From positions 1,095,844 to 1,159,843 of the forward strand of contig JAJEKV010000059.1 of NCBI GenBank assembly GCA_021234155.1: a stretch of 64,000 nt of DNA. Reading direction: 5' to 3'. Under the pieces are notes generated by a model, which was given only the letters and a program-made list of their open reading frames with translations, did no database searches and was not told where the DNA came from. Positions 44,166 to 55,999 of this stretch are shown in pieces. The DNA is from Isoetes taiwanensis. Its lineage: Eukaryota > Streptophyta > Lycopodiopsida > Isoetales > Isoetaceae. Position 1 is the first letter of the stretch, and every line of letters begins with the position of its first letter. A program made the translations under genes and the position numbers.

Positions 44166-44879
44166 TTATTCCATGCTTCTATCTAATTCAACCATGAACT
44201 GATGGCAAATGCAGTGAATAGATTTTTTAACGTCCAACGAAGTCCAAGAGGCCATGGGACCCATATAGTGGCCTAGTACAACCATTACTACTAGGATTAA
44301 AAAACCCCTGCCTCGAAAGTTTTCAAGGGAAAAACCTTTGCGATAGTGATGATACTAGACAAGAAGAAAATATAAGCAGGCCATGATGACTATTGAGGGC
44401 TCAGTAATCGAAGATGCTCATCTAGAACCTCAAGTATGTATAATGCCAAATCAAGCATAGATGGGGCTCTGGGAAGTTGTGGGATGGAATGCTAAAGTCA
44501 AATAGTGATTCCTAACCATCTCAAAAGCAGGACATCTTAGCATAGTATGGCTTTCATCTTCAATAACCTGTAACTTGCAACATGCACATAATCTCGCTTC
44601 TTGTGGCAATTACAGCCACTTCCATCTACCTATCTCAATCCGTAGCTTGTGAGACACTATACGAATCGATGCAATAGCTACAAGCTTTTTCCTGGACAAG
44701 GAAAGCAAATAAGTTTGTGGTCCTGCTGCCAAAGTGGAATTTATATGTACATGATAATGATCAGTTTTAACTTGGGCTAGGGTAACTGCATCCCACATCT
44801 TTCGAGAAAAACGACCAGCAGACAAACCATACATTACAAAAACCAAAATAGAAGTGTTAAAGACCAAGGTTTTGAATGC
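44166..44879. other. Intergenic with a possible SINE tail
   Basis: 44226-44345 (GATTTTTTAACGTCCAACGA... CCCTGCCTCGAAAG) resembles the complement of the 3' body of the SINE at 19015-19235. Otherwise nothing recognised. Confidence 0.3.
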
Positions 44880-45745
44880 AAATCAAAATGGCAAACACCT
44901 CAGAATCAAAGAATGAAATATAGAGAAAATAGCGATAAAAGAGAACAGAATTAAAGAAACCAATCAATGTTATTCATGAAAGATATAAAAAGGATCAAGA
45001 AGAAGGTTCTAAATATTCCAAAAATGGTGTCAGAATAGACAGAATGGATAAGTAAGAAGAAAGATACTTATAAACCTGAGATTTAATCACGAATCCAACT
45101 TATATCTATGTTAGGAGATCACACTTTAAAACCAGTAAAAAGCAGAACATATTGAAAATCTTACTACTGTAAAATATCAAAGGAGAGAGATGGAAGCACA
45201 AATTTGATCGATATTATATTTGAATGATGGAATTGATAGGAAAGCCAGAACGGCCATCTCTCAAGAGATCAACTTACGGGCGACCCATAATTTTCTATGT
45301 TCAACTTGCAAATTTGATTGATACTGGATTCAACAACCATGTCAAAAGAAAACCAGATTCCTATGAGTTAGAAACAAAACCTAGAAAAAAATAAACTTTA
45401 AATCTAAAATCTATCCCAAAAACATAGAAAGACAACAACAAAACGAAGTAGAAGGTAGCATTATAGGCCAGCTGAACTTTCAGCTCCTAAAAACTTTAAA
45501 GTAAAGAGTAAGTCTATCAAATTCTAACTACCCTACCCAGACACAACTAAGACCCTAATAACACAAACAAAAATAATAGGGAAACAAGAAGCACAAGAGA
45601 GGCAAAATGGAAATGCTGAAGAGGTAGGCCGATGAAAAGAACCAATTGTAAAGGAACAAAAAGATACAAGAAAAAGGGCCTGAACTATTTTCGTCTTACA
45701 ATTAATTCTATGTTGCCATAGAACCATTGCATTCTCGACGCCTTC
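44880..45745 (+). repeat. Dispersed repeat family, copy B
   Basis: Aligns by eye to the complement of 16507-17280. Shared runs include AACAAGAAGCACAA against AGAAGCACAAC, GGCCGATGA(A/G)AA, ACTATTTTCGTCTT and CCATAGAACCATTGCATT. Family identity unknown. Confidence 0.6.
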
Positions 45746-45783
45746 ATTTCTACCTTTCTGTGCGAGGTCTTCGACATCGTGTT

Positions 45784-45912
45784 GCCATGATTTCCGTTGG
45801 GGTAGGGCCATCCATAGAAGCAGTGATTGGTACATGTGGAGGGTCTTAATGTGGGACTCCTGCTACTAAAGCATAAGTCAGCTTTCAAAGTAGGGCACGA
45901 GGTCTGAAGGCA
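45784..45912 (+). repeat. Paralogous segment A flanking the pogo gene
   Basis: Aligns with 49618-49745: TAGG(A/G)CCATCCATAGAAGCA, then GTGGGACTCCTNCTA and AAGCATAAGTC(A/G)GCTTT. Its frame is broken relative to the other copy. Confidence 0.75.
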
Positions 45913-46710
45913 TTCAAATGTGTCCAACTTTGGTTGGACTTACTCATTTAATTCCTCCTCTAAATGATACAAAACTACAAATTCATTGCATTGAGTATGG
46001 CTACTTAACATATTAAGACAACTGGAAAACTGGACTCAAAATTTCTACTACTAGCACTTACTTGAATTGCTTGATCTCTTGCTTTATATAAACAATTTGC
46101 CGCTATATATTCTGGGCCACCGAAACATAATCGATTTGCTCGATGCCTTTGTTTCTCCCCTTAGAGTATACTAGCTGTTATTGGAGCAGTCACCACGTTT
46201 GCATCACTGCGTGGACCTAATGTGATATCCATGTCAGAACTTTTTAAGGTCCAACCCTAAACCTAAATTGATTCATTGCATGCTCACGATAGCGCTCAGA
46301 GATGCCGAATGCTGGCCGCTTTTTGTCCAAACACGGTTCAATCATCTCCTAACATGGCATGCTGGTGTTCCCAAAATAGTTCAGCCTTTTGCCGTTGTTG
46401 GAGCAGATCATACCCATTCTTGGACGTTTCTATTTATGGGTTTTCTTTATTTTTATGGTTGTAGAATCTTTCTAAGGAAAAGCAAACGTATTCTATGGCT
46501 GTGCATGCATTTCTAAGCCGTTTATGCATGCCACATATTCGATTTCTCTGCATTATTCTCGGATCCTTGGCTGCAACTACTTTTCCCTCCAGTCTTCCTT
46601 TTATGTGCGGTTCCAGATCAATTTTGGTGTGGATTGACAATGTGGCATAAGATCCAGCCATATGATCAAGTTTTTGGAGGTAGAATTCTGATTTTCCCTC
46701 TCTTATCCAT

Positions 46711-46720
46711 CTATATAAGG
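46711..46720 (+). promoter_or_regulatory. TATA-like element upstream of the pogo transposase
   Basis: CTATATAAGG lies 92 bp before the ATG at 46812, a reasonable core-promoter distance. Inference from motif and position. Confidence 0.45.
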
Positions 46721-46811
46721 CTGAAATTCTGTTCTTTGGATAGCACACGTCCCCTGTTAGTTTCTTGCTCATGCACTTTACCTTCTTCTCAATTCTTTCA
46801 CAGTTACCAGC

Positions 46812-49004
46812 ATGCTTTTCAGGACTCTTAGAAACCGTTATCAGCAAGCAAAAGCTTCTTCCAATCCTGTTGAGGATCACAGTGATGATGCTATTCCTTT
46901 TCCTTTACCTCAATGGCCCAGATCTGGAGTAAGAAATCGTGTTCATGCACCTCATCCAGCAGGTTTGGCTCCTAAAAGAGCTAGAATCATGAAAAGAGGT
47001 GCGTGGACAAAGGAGCAAATGGATGCAACAATTGAAGAAGCAGATGAGGGCATTCTTTCTATCAGGAAAGTGGCCAAGAAGCATGGTTTGCCTCACACAA
47101 CTTTAAGAAATTATCTCTTTGATATCTCAAAATTCAAGAATGGTAGAAGACCAAAGGTTTTTAGCTCTGAAGAAGAAACTGATCTTGTTAATTGGTGTTT
47201 GCAAATGATAGCAGATGGGACAGGGGTTACTGTTCGGCTCTTAAGGGAGAGAGTTGCAGAGATTTGTGCTGGAAGGATTACTCCATTTACAGATGGAGTT
47301 CCAGGTATGAAGTGGTGGAAATGTTTTAAGGGAAGACACCCTGAATTGGCATTGAGAAGGGCTCAGGTAGTGGATAATGCTAGAGCCATTGCAATTTCAC
47401 CATCTAATCTTGATGCCTTCTACTCTGATTTGGCAGAAACTTATAAGACTTTTAATTTTGATGCTTCTCATATATGGAATGTAGACGAATCTGGAATCCA
47501 ACCAGGAAAAGAATCAGGAGTTAGGGTCATTGGGAGAAGAGGACAAAGACAAGTTTCTGAAAGGACTATGAAGAATAGGGAATGGCTAACTGTATGTTGT
47601 TGTGTCTCTGCAGCTGGTGTTAGGCTACCATCTCTTTATGTTCTTAAAGGTAAACGAGCTAGAGAAGACTATATAGAAGGATGTGAACCAGATGCTGCCA
47701 TGGCAATGCAGCCCAAAGCATGGATGACAAATGCTTTGTTTAGAAGTTGGCTTGACCATTTTAAACCTAAAGTTCCAGGAGGTGTCTCCAAGGAGAATCT
47801 ACATTTACTGATTCTAGATGGACATGGCGGCCATTTGGCTGTTGATACATTGAGGTATGCTTCATCTATTGGTCTTCAAATCTTAAAATTGCCAGCTCAT
47901 AGAAGTCATAGACTGCAGCCTTTAGATGTTTCATGTTTTAGGACTTTTAAAGAAGCTTTTAGAAATGCTAGGAAAAGGTATTGCATGCAACAGAGGCAAA
48001 AGGAACCTCATAAAGAGGATTTAATAAGGATTGTATGTGAAGCCCTTCATGAAGCATTAGCTCCTAATAACATAACAACTGGATTTAGAAAAACAGGAAT
48101 TTGGCCATTAAATCCTGCAATGGTTGAACCTGAATTGGATGGAAGGTACTTTGTTTTTCAAGATAATGTCAATGATAGCCCATTGGATGATTTGGTAGAG
48201 GCAGCAGCAGAATTGCAAGATGCAGCAGCAGTAGAATTAGAAGGAGCACAAGGAATATCACCAGATTTGCAAGCATGTGTAGAAGATAGAATTAGATCTC
48301 GGAGATCTTTTTTTCCAAAAGTTATCAAAGGGACTCTTTTGGTAACTAAAGCTGATATCATAGGCATAGCTAAACTGCAGCAAGAGGAAGCTGAGAAAAA
48401 AGAGAAGAAAAAAGCACGAGAAGAAGCTTCTAGAAGGAAGAAAATTGAGATGGAAGAGAAGAAAAAAATAAAAGAGAAAAAGCAAAAGGAGAAGGAGGAA
48501 AGGCAGAAAGAGAGAGAGGCTCTTAGGGAAGCAAAACAGAAGGAGAAGGAAGCTGGTAAAGGAAAACGAAAGGAAAAAAAAAAGGTATTGTTTTATTTTT
48601 TGTGTTTAAACTTCCTTATTCTATTGATTTCTTAATCTGGAATCTGAAAGTTGGATCTACAGGTTGTAGAAGAGGTTGCAGAAGATGGAAATTCAGAGCC
48701 AAATGATCCAATTGAAATTGTTGAAGTGGATGAGAACAATGATGAAATTGTGAATATTTCAGAAAATGAGATTGGCATATCAGTTGAGATACCTATTGGC
48801 AATGTTGAGGACTGTTTTGCAGATACAATGGAGCATTTTCAAGATGAGCAGGTAGAAGATCAGCCTACTCTGTCTGATAATGATTTGCAAATTGGTTGCA
48901 GCTTGGAGGAAACTCATGAATGCTATCATGGATCTGAAATTGAGAGGTCAACCAAAAGGTTGAGATCCATCAATTCTTTATACTCTCAAGATTATATGAT
49001 GTAA
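46812..49004 (+). CDS. pogo/Tigger-like DDE transposase (HTH_psq plus DDE_1), intact
   Basis: Exon 1 (46812-48584) and exon 2 (48663-49004) join in phase across a 78-bp GT-AG intron, giving 704 codons without a stop. Residues about 60-110 form a Psq-type helix-turn-helix (RGAWTKEQMDATIEEADEG, SIRKVAKKHGLPHTTLRNYL). The CENP-B-type second DNA-binding segment follows. The catalytic DDE_1 domain has D225 (IWNVDESG), D336 (LILDGHGGH) and D372 (LQPLDVS), a DD35D triad typical of pogo-like enzymes. Residues about 520-590 are a K/E/R-rich coiled-coil tail, then an acidic exon-2 tail. I could not find TIRs. Either the element ends are unreadable by eye or the gene is stranded or domesticated. Confidence 0.88.
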
Positions 49005-49617
49005 AATCTATATTCTTTGATTTGAATGTATCTAATTGGCATTCTTTTAATTTCTGTTTACTTTTTAGATGGAATGTGGTGTGCTTCAACAACACTTGTA
49101 ACAGGGGTTCACATAATTCATTGTGTTTTAATTTAGAATTGATCTCTGTGATGCAGGTCTGATTGTAGGTACTTGGTGTCCTTGAACACCAACAGGGGTT
49201 CAAATCCCCTGAATTATTAGTCTTTTTGCTGATTTCATTTGCTGTAGAAGTACTATTAATGGCAATCTAGTTATTCATGTATGGGCATGATGTGAACTAA
49301 AAGGTAAATACCTGCACCAATAAAGGGCAGCACTTGGACCAAATCTGCACCAACTTAAGGCATCACTTGAACTGAAACTAAGGGCAACTACTGCACTAAA
49401 AGTACAGCAAAGCACCCCAAGTTTGGCAATTCAATACTCTGTGCTTGGGTCAGAAAATGGTCAAAACTTGGTACCAACAGTTAAAGCATGTTTCAGACTA
49501 CAAAATGCACTTGATTTCAGCAAATTTGGACGTCTAGAAGTTTAGTTATGGTTCTATGAATGCTTAAGTGCACCAACCCTGGGCCAGCCACTCTATATAA
49601 GAGCACACCTTGTTGCC
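49005..49617. other. 3' flank of the pogo gene
   Basis: Contains a tRNA T-arm-like hairpin (49194-49210) and loosely repeated phrases with AAGGGCA and ACTTG.AC (49320-49410). A TATA-like CTCTATATAAGAG lies at 49591-49603, just before paralogous segment B. Confidence 0.4.
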
Positions 49618-49790
49618 TTGATTTCTATTGAGGTAGGACCATCCATAGAAGCAATGTTCAATACTGTGCAGGACCTGCTGAAGGTGGGACTCCTACTATT
49701 GAAGCATAAGTCGGCTTTGAATTCTGAAGTCCTTGAGCATATTGCTGAAACACCCAGTTGTCACATCGGACTGCTCAACTGATCGCTTCT
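49618..49790 (+). repeat. Paralogous segment B, with an exon-like frame
   Basis: Open on the plus strand: SIEVGPSIEAMFNTVQDLLK, VGLLLLKHKSALNSEVLEHI, then a stop. The helical, leucine-rich text looks like a real exon, but I do not recognise the family. The other copy is at 45784-45912, on the far side of the pogo gene. Confidence 0.5.
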
Positions 49791-49941
49791 ATAAGGGATC
49801 TTAGGCCCAGATTCCATTGAACGGTCGTCTGTTACCTTTGGAGTCTCGATCTTCACTCTAAATTCCAGGGCCACCATTCCACTACGATTCCGTCAATTCT
49901 TTAGCAATACACAACCACATCCAGATGGCAGGTTTTTGTCA

Positions 49942-49970
49942 CAGGACTAGCAAACTCCCGGGGGATCTTG
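49942..49970. repeat. GC-rich hairpin
   Basis: ACTCCCGGG and its complement CCCGGGAGT are separated by a short loop containing GGATCTTG. Confidence 0.8.
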
Positions 49971-50093
49971 CCCGGGAGTAAAATCTCTGATAATTGCCGC
50001 CACATCAGGAACTGCCGGGGTGTGATGGAATCGCAAAACATAGAAAGAATGCTACTTGAACTTCTGCAATTCGTCCAGGTATGAACTTCCGGC

Positions 50094-50291
50094 TCAGTAG
50101 AATCTGGGCCTTAGATCTTGGAGAAAAGTCAAAGGAAGATCCTCAACATCATCTTGAAGCCCTTTCTGCAACTGATCTATCCAAGTTGCCTCGTCCCACA
50201 AAATATCATAAGCGAGAAGACAAAGGCCTGCATCATATGAGGAAGCAGGGCAATCACCTTGCCGGAGTCTTCGAATTTCAGTATTAGTCAT
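50094..50291 (-). pseudogene. Possible Ty3-type gag fragment
   Basis: The minus-strand text AYDILWDEATWIDQLQKGLQ, DDVEDLPLTF resembles the gag motif 'W.e.a....F..GL...vkdlL..' of Ty3 retrotransposons. Nothing else of an element is readable nearby. Low certainty. Confidence 0.3.
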
Positions 50292-50299
50292 CTCATGCT

Positions 50300-53200
50300 A
50301 TTTGTATCGCTAGAACATTCTTAATAATGGTGTCAAAATCCCCCAACAAGGGTGACTTTGCTTTCTGACAATGAAATGGACCATGTTAACACAGTACCTG
50401 TCAATAAGCTCCCAATTAATCCAATTTGAGATGCATCAGTTGGATATCCAGTGGAATGCATCTAAATCACAACATCACTTGATCTAAAAATCCTCAAAAT
50501 TGAGAGCGAGTACTATAGAACTTCATCAGAAGACTAATTTTGGGCTCCTTTAAAGAATTCGGTGCTCCAAAGGATTGTTTCTTTGAAATAGTAAAGCAAC
50601 CTCTAACTGTTGAGTACGTTGAGATAATTCCTCTCACTTGGTGTAACAGCATGAGCAACCTTTGGTTCTCTTTTTCTAGTGCCACAAATTTTGTTCGTAG
50701 GCACTCAAGATCAGACAGAACATGTATATGTTCTTAGTTGTTGATTGAACACATAGCTACCATACAATTTGGCAAAATTCTTTAAAAAATAAAGATTCCA
50801 ATTCAAATTGTCAAGCCTGTAGCCAAAAATAATGTTGAATCATTAAAGAGAAAAAAGAGCTCTATTTATATATGAGTACAAGAATACCATAGCAAGCTCA
50901 AATGCATTAGCTGAAGACTTGCGTTGAACCAGAATAGTTCGACAAAACTGGATGCTGGCTATACATAGCTCTTCCGTAGGCCTAAGTGCATGCTCGTCAC
51001 GTGCCTAATTGCATGCTTGCCATGTAGCATCATTGCATGCATGTAGCATCCATGCATGTTTTCCATCCATGCATGCATCCATCCATGAACATTGTTATAT
51101 GTAGAATAATATACATGTAGAATAATTATATGTAGAATAATTTTTGGGGTCTGAGGGTCCCCAAAAATGGCATGATTAATATTGATTGATTGAATATAGG
51201 TGGTTTGATGGAAAAGTCTTTGCCTGTGACAAGAGAAGTTAGAGATTCGAATTCCTTCCATGTTCAAAGTATTTTATATATACATAGAATAATACGTATA
51301 GCCATGACATATGGAGCCCCCCCAAAAAAAAACACAACACATCTATTACTATCTAGGACAAAAAACCTCGTCCCGAGGGGTTTCTAAAGACAGATAGATA
51401 GACAGAATTTTTTACATCATGTCACATTGAAGAAAGAACCTTACTTCGGGGAGGATATTGCTAAAGGGTGATTGAAACTCCAAGCAGTCAATCACCGGAC
51501 TAGGAAAAGAATCAAGAATATTACTCATGTCATAGGTTCTTAGGCCTTAGATAAGAAGTATATTCACAAATATAATAGATGTATAGAAAGTTACCAAAAT
51601 GATCCTCGCATCTCTTCATTGAATCAATGATATGGCCTCATATAGATCGTCACATCTAAGGGACACCTCTTCATTTAAAATCTGACCTCTAAATGTAACC
51701 ATACTGATGGCTTTTCTCGACACAAGCAAACCATATTATTTTCAGCATTGTGCCTTTTTTTTGAAGGACGTGAGACACATTTTATTGACAAGAACAAAGG
51801 CGCAATACACAATGCACAGACAGGACTAAAACCCTAGTGGATAGGCTCACCCAACTAGGCATAAACACCCATCTATGCATAAGAAGAACAATGTAAATAT
51901 GTCTGCCAAATTATCTCTTTTTTATCATCCGCTAGAGATGAGCAACAACAAGCATTGTGCCTTTTGATGTGATAAAATATAGTGTAGTATCGAAATACGC
52001 CAGTTATGAAGCTTTGATTCCTCAAAATTGTTCTCAAGTATTACTTTTTCGATAACAAATATAAGATTAATAAAAAGCAGGAAGTTTTTTGTTAGAAGTA
52101 TTATGCAGGTCAGGTATAAAAATTGCATTTAGGGCGAAACGAAGAAGTTGTAAGAGCAGGGATTTCCTTACTTTGAGAGGTCTTTCCAAACTTCTAGCTT
52201 TTGCATAAACTAATGATCAAATATCAGTTATGCCATTGTCTTAGCTTCCTCGTCCATTTTGTAGGTCAATTTAAAGACGAAACACTAATTTAGGACAAGT
52301 TTATGTAGTCTATGCTATTTTATTCTATTGTTCAACATGTCACAAGTACTTCATTACGTAAGTGTGTATATAGTGGGCTTTAACACCATTGTAATTTGTC
52401 AATAAATATTCTTTGTTTATATAGTCGCTACGTCGATTTTGTTGCACTAGCACTACAAGACAACTTCGACATAGCTATTTTGTGCTTTGACTTTTTTCGA
52501 AGGTATTTTACCTCCATTTATCACATTGTCATAACAGAATAGAATAGAATAGATTGTTTAGCGTCCACGGAAACCGACAGAAAGAAACTAGTTTCAGTTA
52601 ACATGTAGTCACCAGAACTAAAGTATCAATCACATTTTGTAAATAACTTAAGGTCTCTCATGATCTACAATTTCCTATTCTTGCTCTTTTACAATGCCTT
52701 CTTTTATTCTGTCCTCATCTCATATGCTTCAGCATTTTTATTCATTCTTTGAGATCCAAGATAATGAAATCCATGTCTACGTACTTGTTTGCTAGAAAAC
52801 TATTGCTCAAAGCACGCCAACAAGCGAAGCTTGCTCATCAAATGTATACACTATAACTGCAGATATCGTAGATGCATTTGCAACTTAACAGGATTGGCAT
52901 CCTAGCTGAAAGAGATGAAGCAAAACGAGCACATAAGTTTTTCATATCAGGTGTCTGGTTTCACATAAGTTTTTCTATTCTATTCTATATCAGGTGTCTG
53001 GTTGTTGATTAACAATTATAGGCCTACTCATATTAGCCATGCACTACATCATGCTGAATGTGAGAAGCTTATACAAATTACTGCAAGTACTGAAATTTTC
53101 TTCATCTCTAGGTATGAGAGATGTTGCTCAAAACTCCATACATAGAAGCTCTATCGCATAGTTCCAATGTAAATGCTATAAGTACATCCATCACAGCAAG

Positions 53201-53823
53201 TAATATAAACATTCGACATTAGTCCTCCTCTCCAAATAGCCAACGGCCCGTGATTGCTTATACTTACAAGACTTTTCTTTACACCAAAGAAAAGGAACTT
53301 GTTTAAGCGAACGAAGGCATTGTTCCTATCGGGAAATAGTGGTAATTTGTAATTCTAATGATGTGATATGGAGGATGGTTCAAACATCTTGGTCACATTG
53401 CTAAGTGTCTCTTCAAGTGAGATGCCCAACTTGGCGATTCTTATTAAGGTCTGACTATTAATTTCTAGCAGCTAGAGACAAAAGTTGTGGCAAAGTCAAT
53501 ACATAGCTTTATCTTATAAATACTTGTACTGGGAGATGCTCTTTTATGTTAATGGCGAGCTTCAAGATTTTATGTGCACAAGGCCAATAATCATATATGA
53601 GTGTCAAGTGAGATCCCTTCATAGCCATATGGAAGCAATATTATACGATGGTGTACCAATATTTAATATTGGTATTGGCACAATTAAAATTCTTGAAAGG
53701 GGAGTATAAATGTCGTTGAACATTATTGACCATGCTAGATACGAAATTGACAAAAACCATACGAAATGCAAAACAAGTGCACTACAAAAATGCCATTTAT
53801 GATTCAGTTTTGAAAGGGAAAAA
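50300..53823. other. Intergenic, repeat-derived, no gene recognised
   Basis: Items seen: a leucine-zipper-like minus frame near 50640-50710 (LEKENQRLLMLLHQV), a possible tRNA-type SINE near 51195-51400 with B-box-like GAGATTCGAATTCC, and short ATGTAGAATAAT repeats (51096-51142). Also a retroposon-like end near 51770-51870 and a duplicated phrase ATATCAGGTGTCTGGTT (52943, 52987). 52074-52230 is paralogous to sequence around the Ty3 insertion at 55744-60686. Confidence 0.4.
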
Positions 53824-54324
53824 ATGGCGCTCAGATTCGTCGTTGCTTTACTCATCCTAGCAAAAACGGCACAAGGTGTATTTCGTTTCTTCGATTAAAC
53901 ACGGTTTCTGAAGAACACATGCTAAATCAAATCAATTAAACACACTCTTTTGTTTGAAGAGAATGCTTGCTTATTAAATCTCATAATGGGCGACCATTTT
54001 TCCTTTGCAGGATGCAACAGGGACGACTATTTGACAATAAAACAGACTCCAATTCCAAGGCCTCCGCCGCTCAAGGGAGGGATACAAGTGAGCATAAGCA
54101 GCAATTGCGACTGCACAATCCGGGACAATTTTATAGCTTGCAATAGCAAAGATATATACACTGTTTCCGGCGTCAATCCTGAGCATATAATGTGGATCCA
54201 ACCTGGCGTTTGCCAGCTGAACGACGGCCTCCCTCTGCCTCCCCGATTTAGCATTCAATTTCATCTCCAGGTTCCCGATCCTCAATTGGGCTTTACATTT
54301 TTCAGACAGATCTACTGTTCTTGA
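53824..54324 (+). CDS. TPD1-like small secreted cysteine-rich protein
   Basis: Exon 1 (53824-53875) encodes MALRFVVALLILAKTAQ, a clear signal peptide. A 135-bp GT-AG intron follows. Exon 2 (54011-54324) joins in phase, for 121 codons. The mature part starts at CNRDDYLTIKQ and contains IQVSISSNCDCTIRDNFIAC, then VNPEHIMWIQPGVCQLNDGL and PLPPRFSIQFHLQVPDPQLG. The 'C..ddl.i.Q', 'V.I.N.C.C.I', 'aC', 'v.P', 'C.lNdG.pL.p...i.F.y' pattern and six cysteines match plant TPD1 (TAPETUM DETERMINANT 1)-like proteins, apoplastic ligands of receptor kinases in anther or sporangium cell fate. The frame is clean, so it is a candidate functional gene. Its exact subfamily is not settled. Confidence 0.72.
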
Positions 54325-55738
54325 CTGTTTTTTCCATACGATTTTTGTCATGTCTCAAAAGCATTTCGTTCAATATATTGTTCAATATATCGTTGTTTTA
54401 AAAACTTAAATATAGGCCTCTCAAGTGTTAAAAACATGAAGTATTGTGTGCCAGTGTTTCAGAAATATGTGGCGTTTCAGGTTGACCTTAAGATATATCC
54501 CACAAGCACATATCAGAACACAGAGGAAAGGATTGACTATAAAGATGGAAGAGTGTGCGCTTAAAAAAATACTTACCCAGGCGGGGTTAATCGGTGATCA
54601 ATAAGGCCAATGTCCTAGAGCAGTTTAAGGCATGTGTTGTTCTAGCATCTTCCTAAAGGGACTAAGGCATGTGGTGTTCTAGCATCTTCCTAAAGGGAGA
54701 ATACACGTCATAGCGAACGCGAGCCCCTCCTTTTAAATAATTTTGAAATAATTATTTCAAGGATTGAGCATCAAATAGGAGCTGTAATTCATTTCAAAAA
54801 CCAGCTACTTGATATAAGAACAATTTCCTTTACTAGACTAGGCTGCTGGTTTTAGGCCTGTCAGAGTTTTTTGTTTGAGAAAATTACTATCATGTTTGAT
54901 ACATGTAATCAGCAGCATAGTAACTTTCTTGTGAGCAATTTGCCAGAGCATTTAAAATCTTTGAGGATCCTCATTGCTGTTCTAATATAAGAAGTTATGT
55001 TCTATGCAATTCCTGTGATAGTAAGAACAAAAATCTGCACATAATCCCGTCCAATCAATGCAGGGAATTTTGAGGCCATAGAAAGGTTACGTATGAAACA
55101 GAGTTTAAAAAAACAAACAAGACTGGGAAAATGAAGTATCAAGTTCTTGGAAATGCGTATTTATTACCACATACATTTCTGCTCTGGAAATTTCTTGGGT
55201 TTAGCCTGTCAATGCATACTCCCCATGCTACAGCCCAGTCCTTTATATGTAGCTCTTAAAACCCTTGAGAGTTTTGGCAGTGAATCCAAATTGTGTATGC
55301 AGCAATTCTTGGGCAAAGTGGAAATATACGAGCTCTGTAATTGCAGATGTAAATAAGCCTTAGTTGGCCATGCTCTGTTCATGTTCATTCTTGCATCTCT
55401 GTCTTACATGTCACACAACACAAACTCGTGTAATGCTTTATGAGATTAAATCAGCAAAGGCATGGTTCGCATGCTCTGGGCCTTAAGTAAAAGGCAGGAA
55501 GTTTTTACATTAGAAGTAAAGGTTAATATAGTGTTCCTGAATATGGTTTCAGTTTATGGTTCATAACAATTAGGCACGAGCTATATGCTATTAAAGGCAA
55601 GGAATCCATTTTGAGCTTCATTGCATACTTGATGCTAACTGATCAGATGACATTAAAGTATTTCCACTACTTCATTTTCATCTCTAGCCTTTATGCAAAT
55701 CAGCAATAAAAACTGCATCTAGGGGCAAATGAAAGAAG
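54325..55738. other. Intergenic, 3' of the TPD1-like gene
   Basis: Contains a 37-bp tandem duplication at 54627-54700 (AAGGCATGTG, TTCTAGCATCTTCCTAAAGG). 55490-55738 is paralogous to 52074-52140, with an extra insertion of about 170 bp. No gene seen. Confidence 0.5.
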
Positions 55739-55743
55739 TTATT

Positions 55744-55801
55744 TGGAATATGCATTGGACGTGGCCTTTTGGCTAAAGAGGGACACGGGCCTTTAAAGGC
55801 C
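55744..55801. repeat. Left terminal inverted repeat, 58 bp
   Basis: Runs from TGGAATATGC to the self-complementary GGCCTTTAAAGGCC. Its complement occupies 60553-60686 in two parts. Confidence 0.85.
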
Positions 55802-55999
55802 AAAGGACGTGCAGGCTATATAGATGCTCGGGGGAGAGTTCAAGGACAGTTATCTTTTGGCTGTGAGCTCGTGGTTGGGTGGTGAGTTGGCCTGCAACGT
55901 CACGAGTTCATTTCAGTGGTATCAGAGCAACAAGTTTCGATGGCCGGTTCCCCTGCCAATGTTAATTTGGAAGAGGAAGAGCTCAAGGAAAAACTTTTT

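Noticed and set aside
48258-48485. Hydrophobic, phenylalanine-rich minus-strand frame
   Set aside because: Antisense of the lysine/glutamate-rich tail of the pogo transposase.
49194-49210. tRNA gene suggested by a perfect T-arm, AGGGG-TTCAAAT-CCCCT
   Set aside because: No D-arm, anticodon arm or acceptor pairing of tRNA length could be assembled around it. At most a SINE relic.
52451-52465. CACTA element start (CACTACAAGACAA)
   Set aside because: No matching inverted end or AAT-type duplication was found downstream, and no subterminal array follows.
53780-53795. Second CACTA-like start (CACTACAAAAATG) just before the TPD1-like gene
   Set aside because: Same orientation as the previous one and no partner end; probably chance or a tiny MITE relic.
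53950-54010. Start of the TPD1-like protein at an ATG at 53950
   Set aside because: That reading runs through an intron and has no signal peptide. The ATG at 53824 with splicing gives a signal peptide and the right phase.
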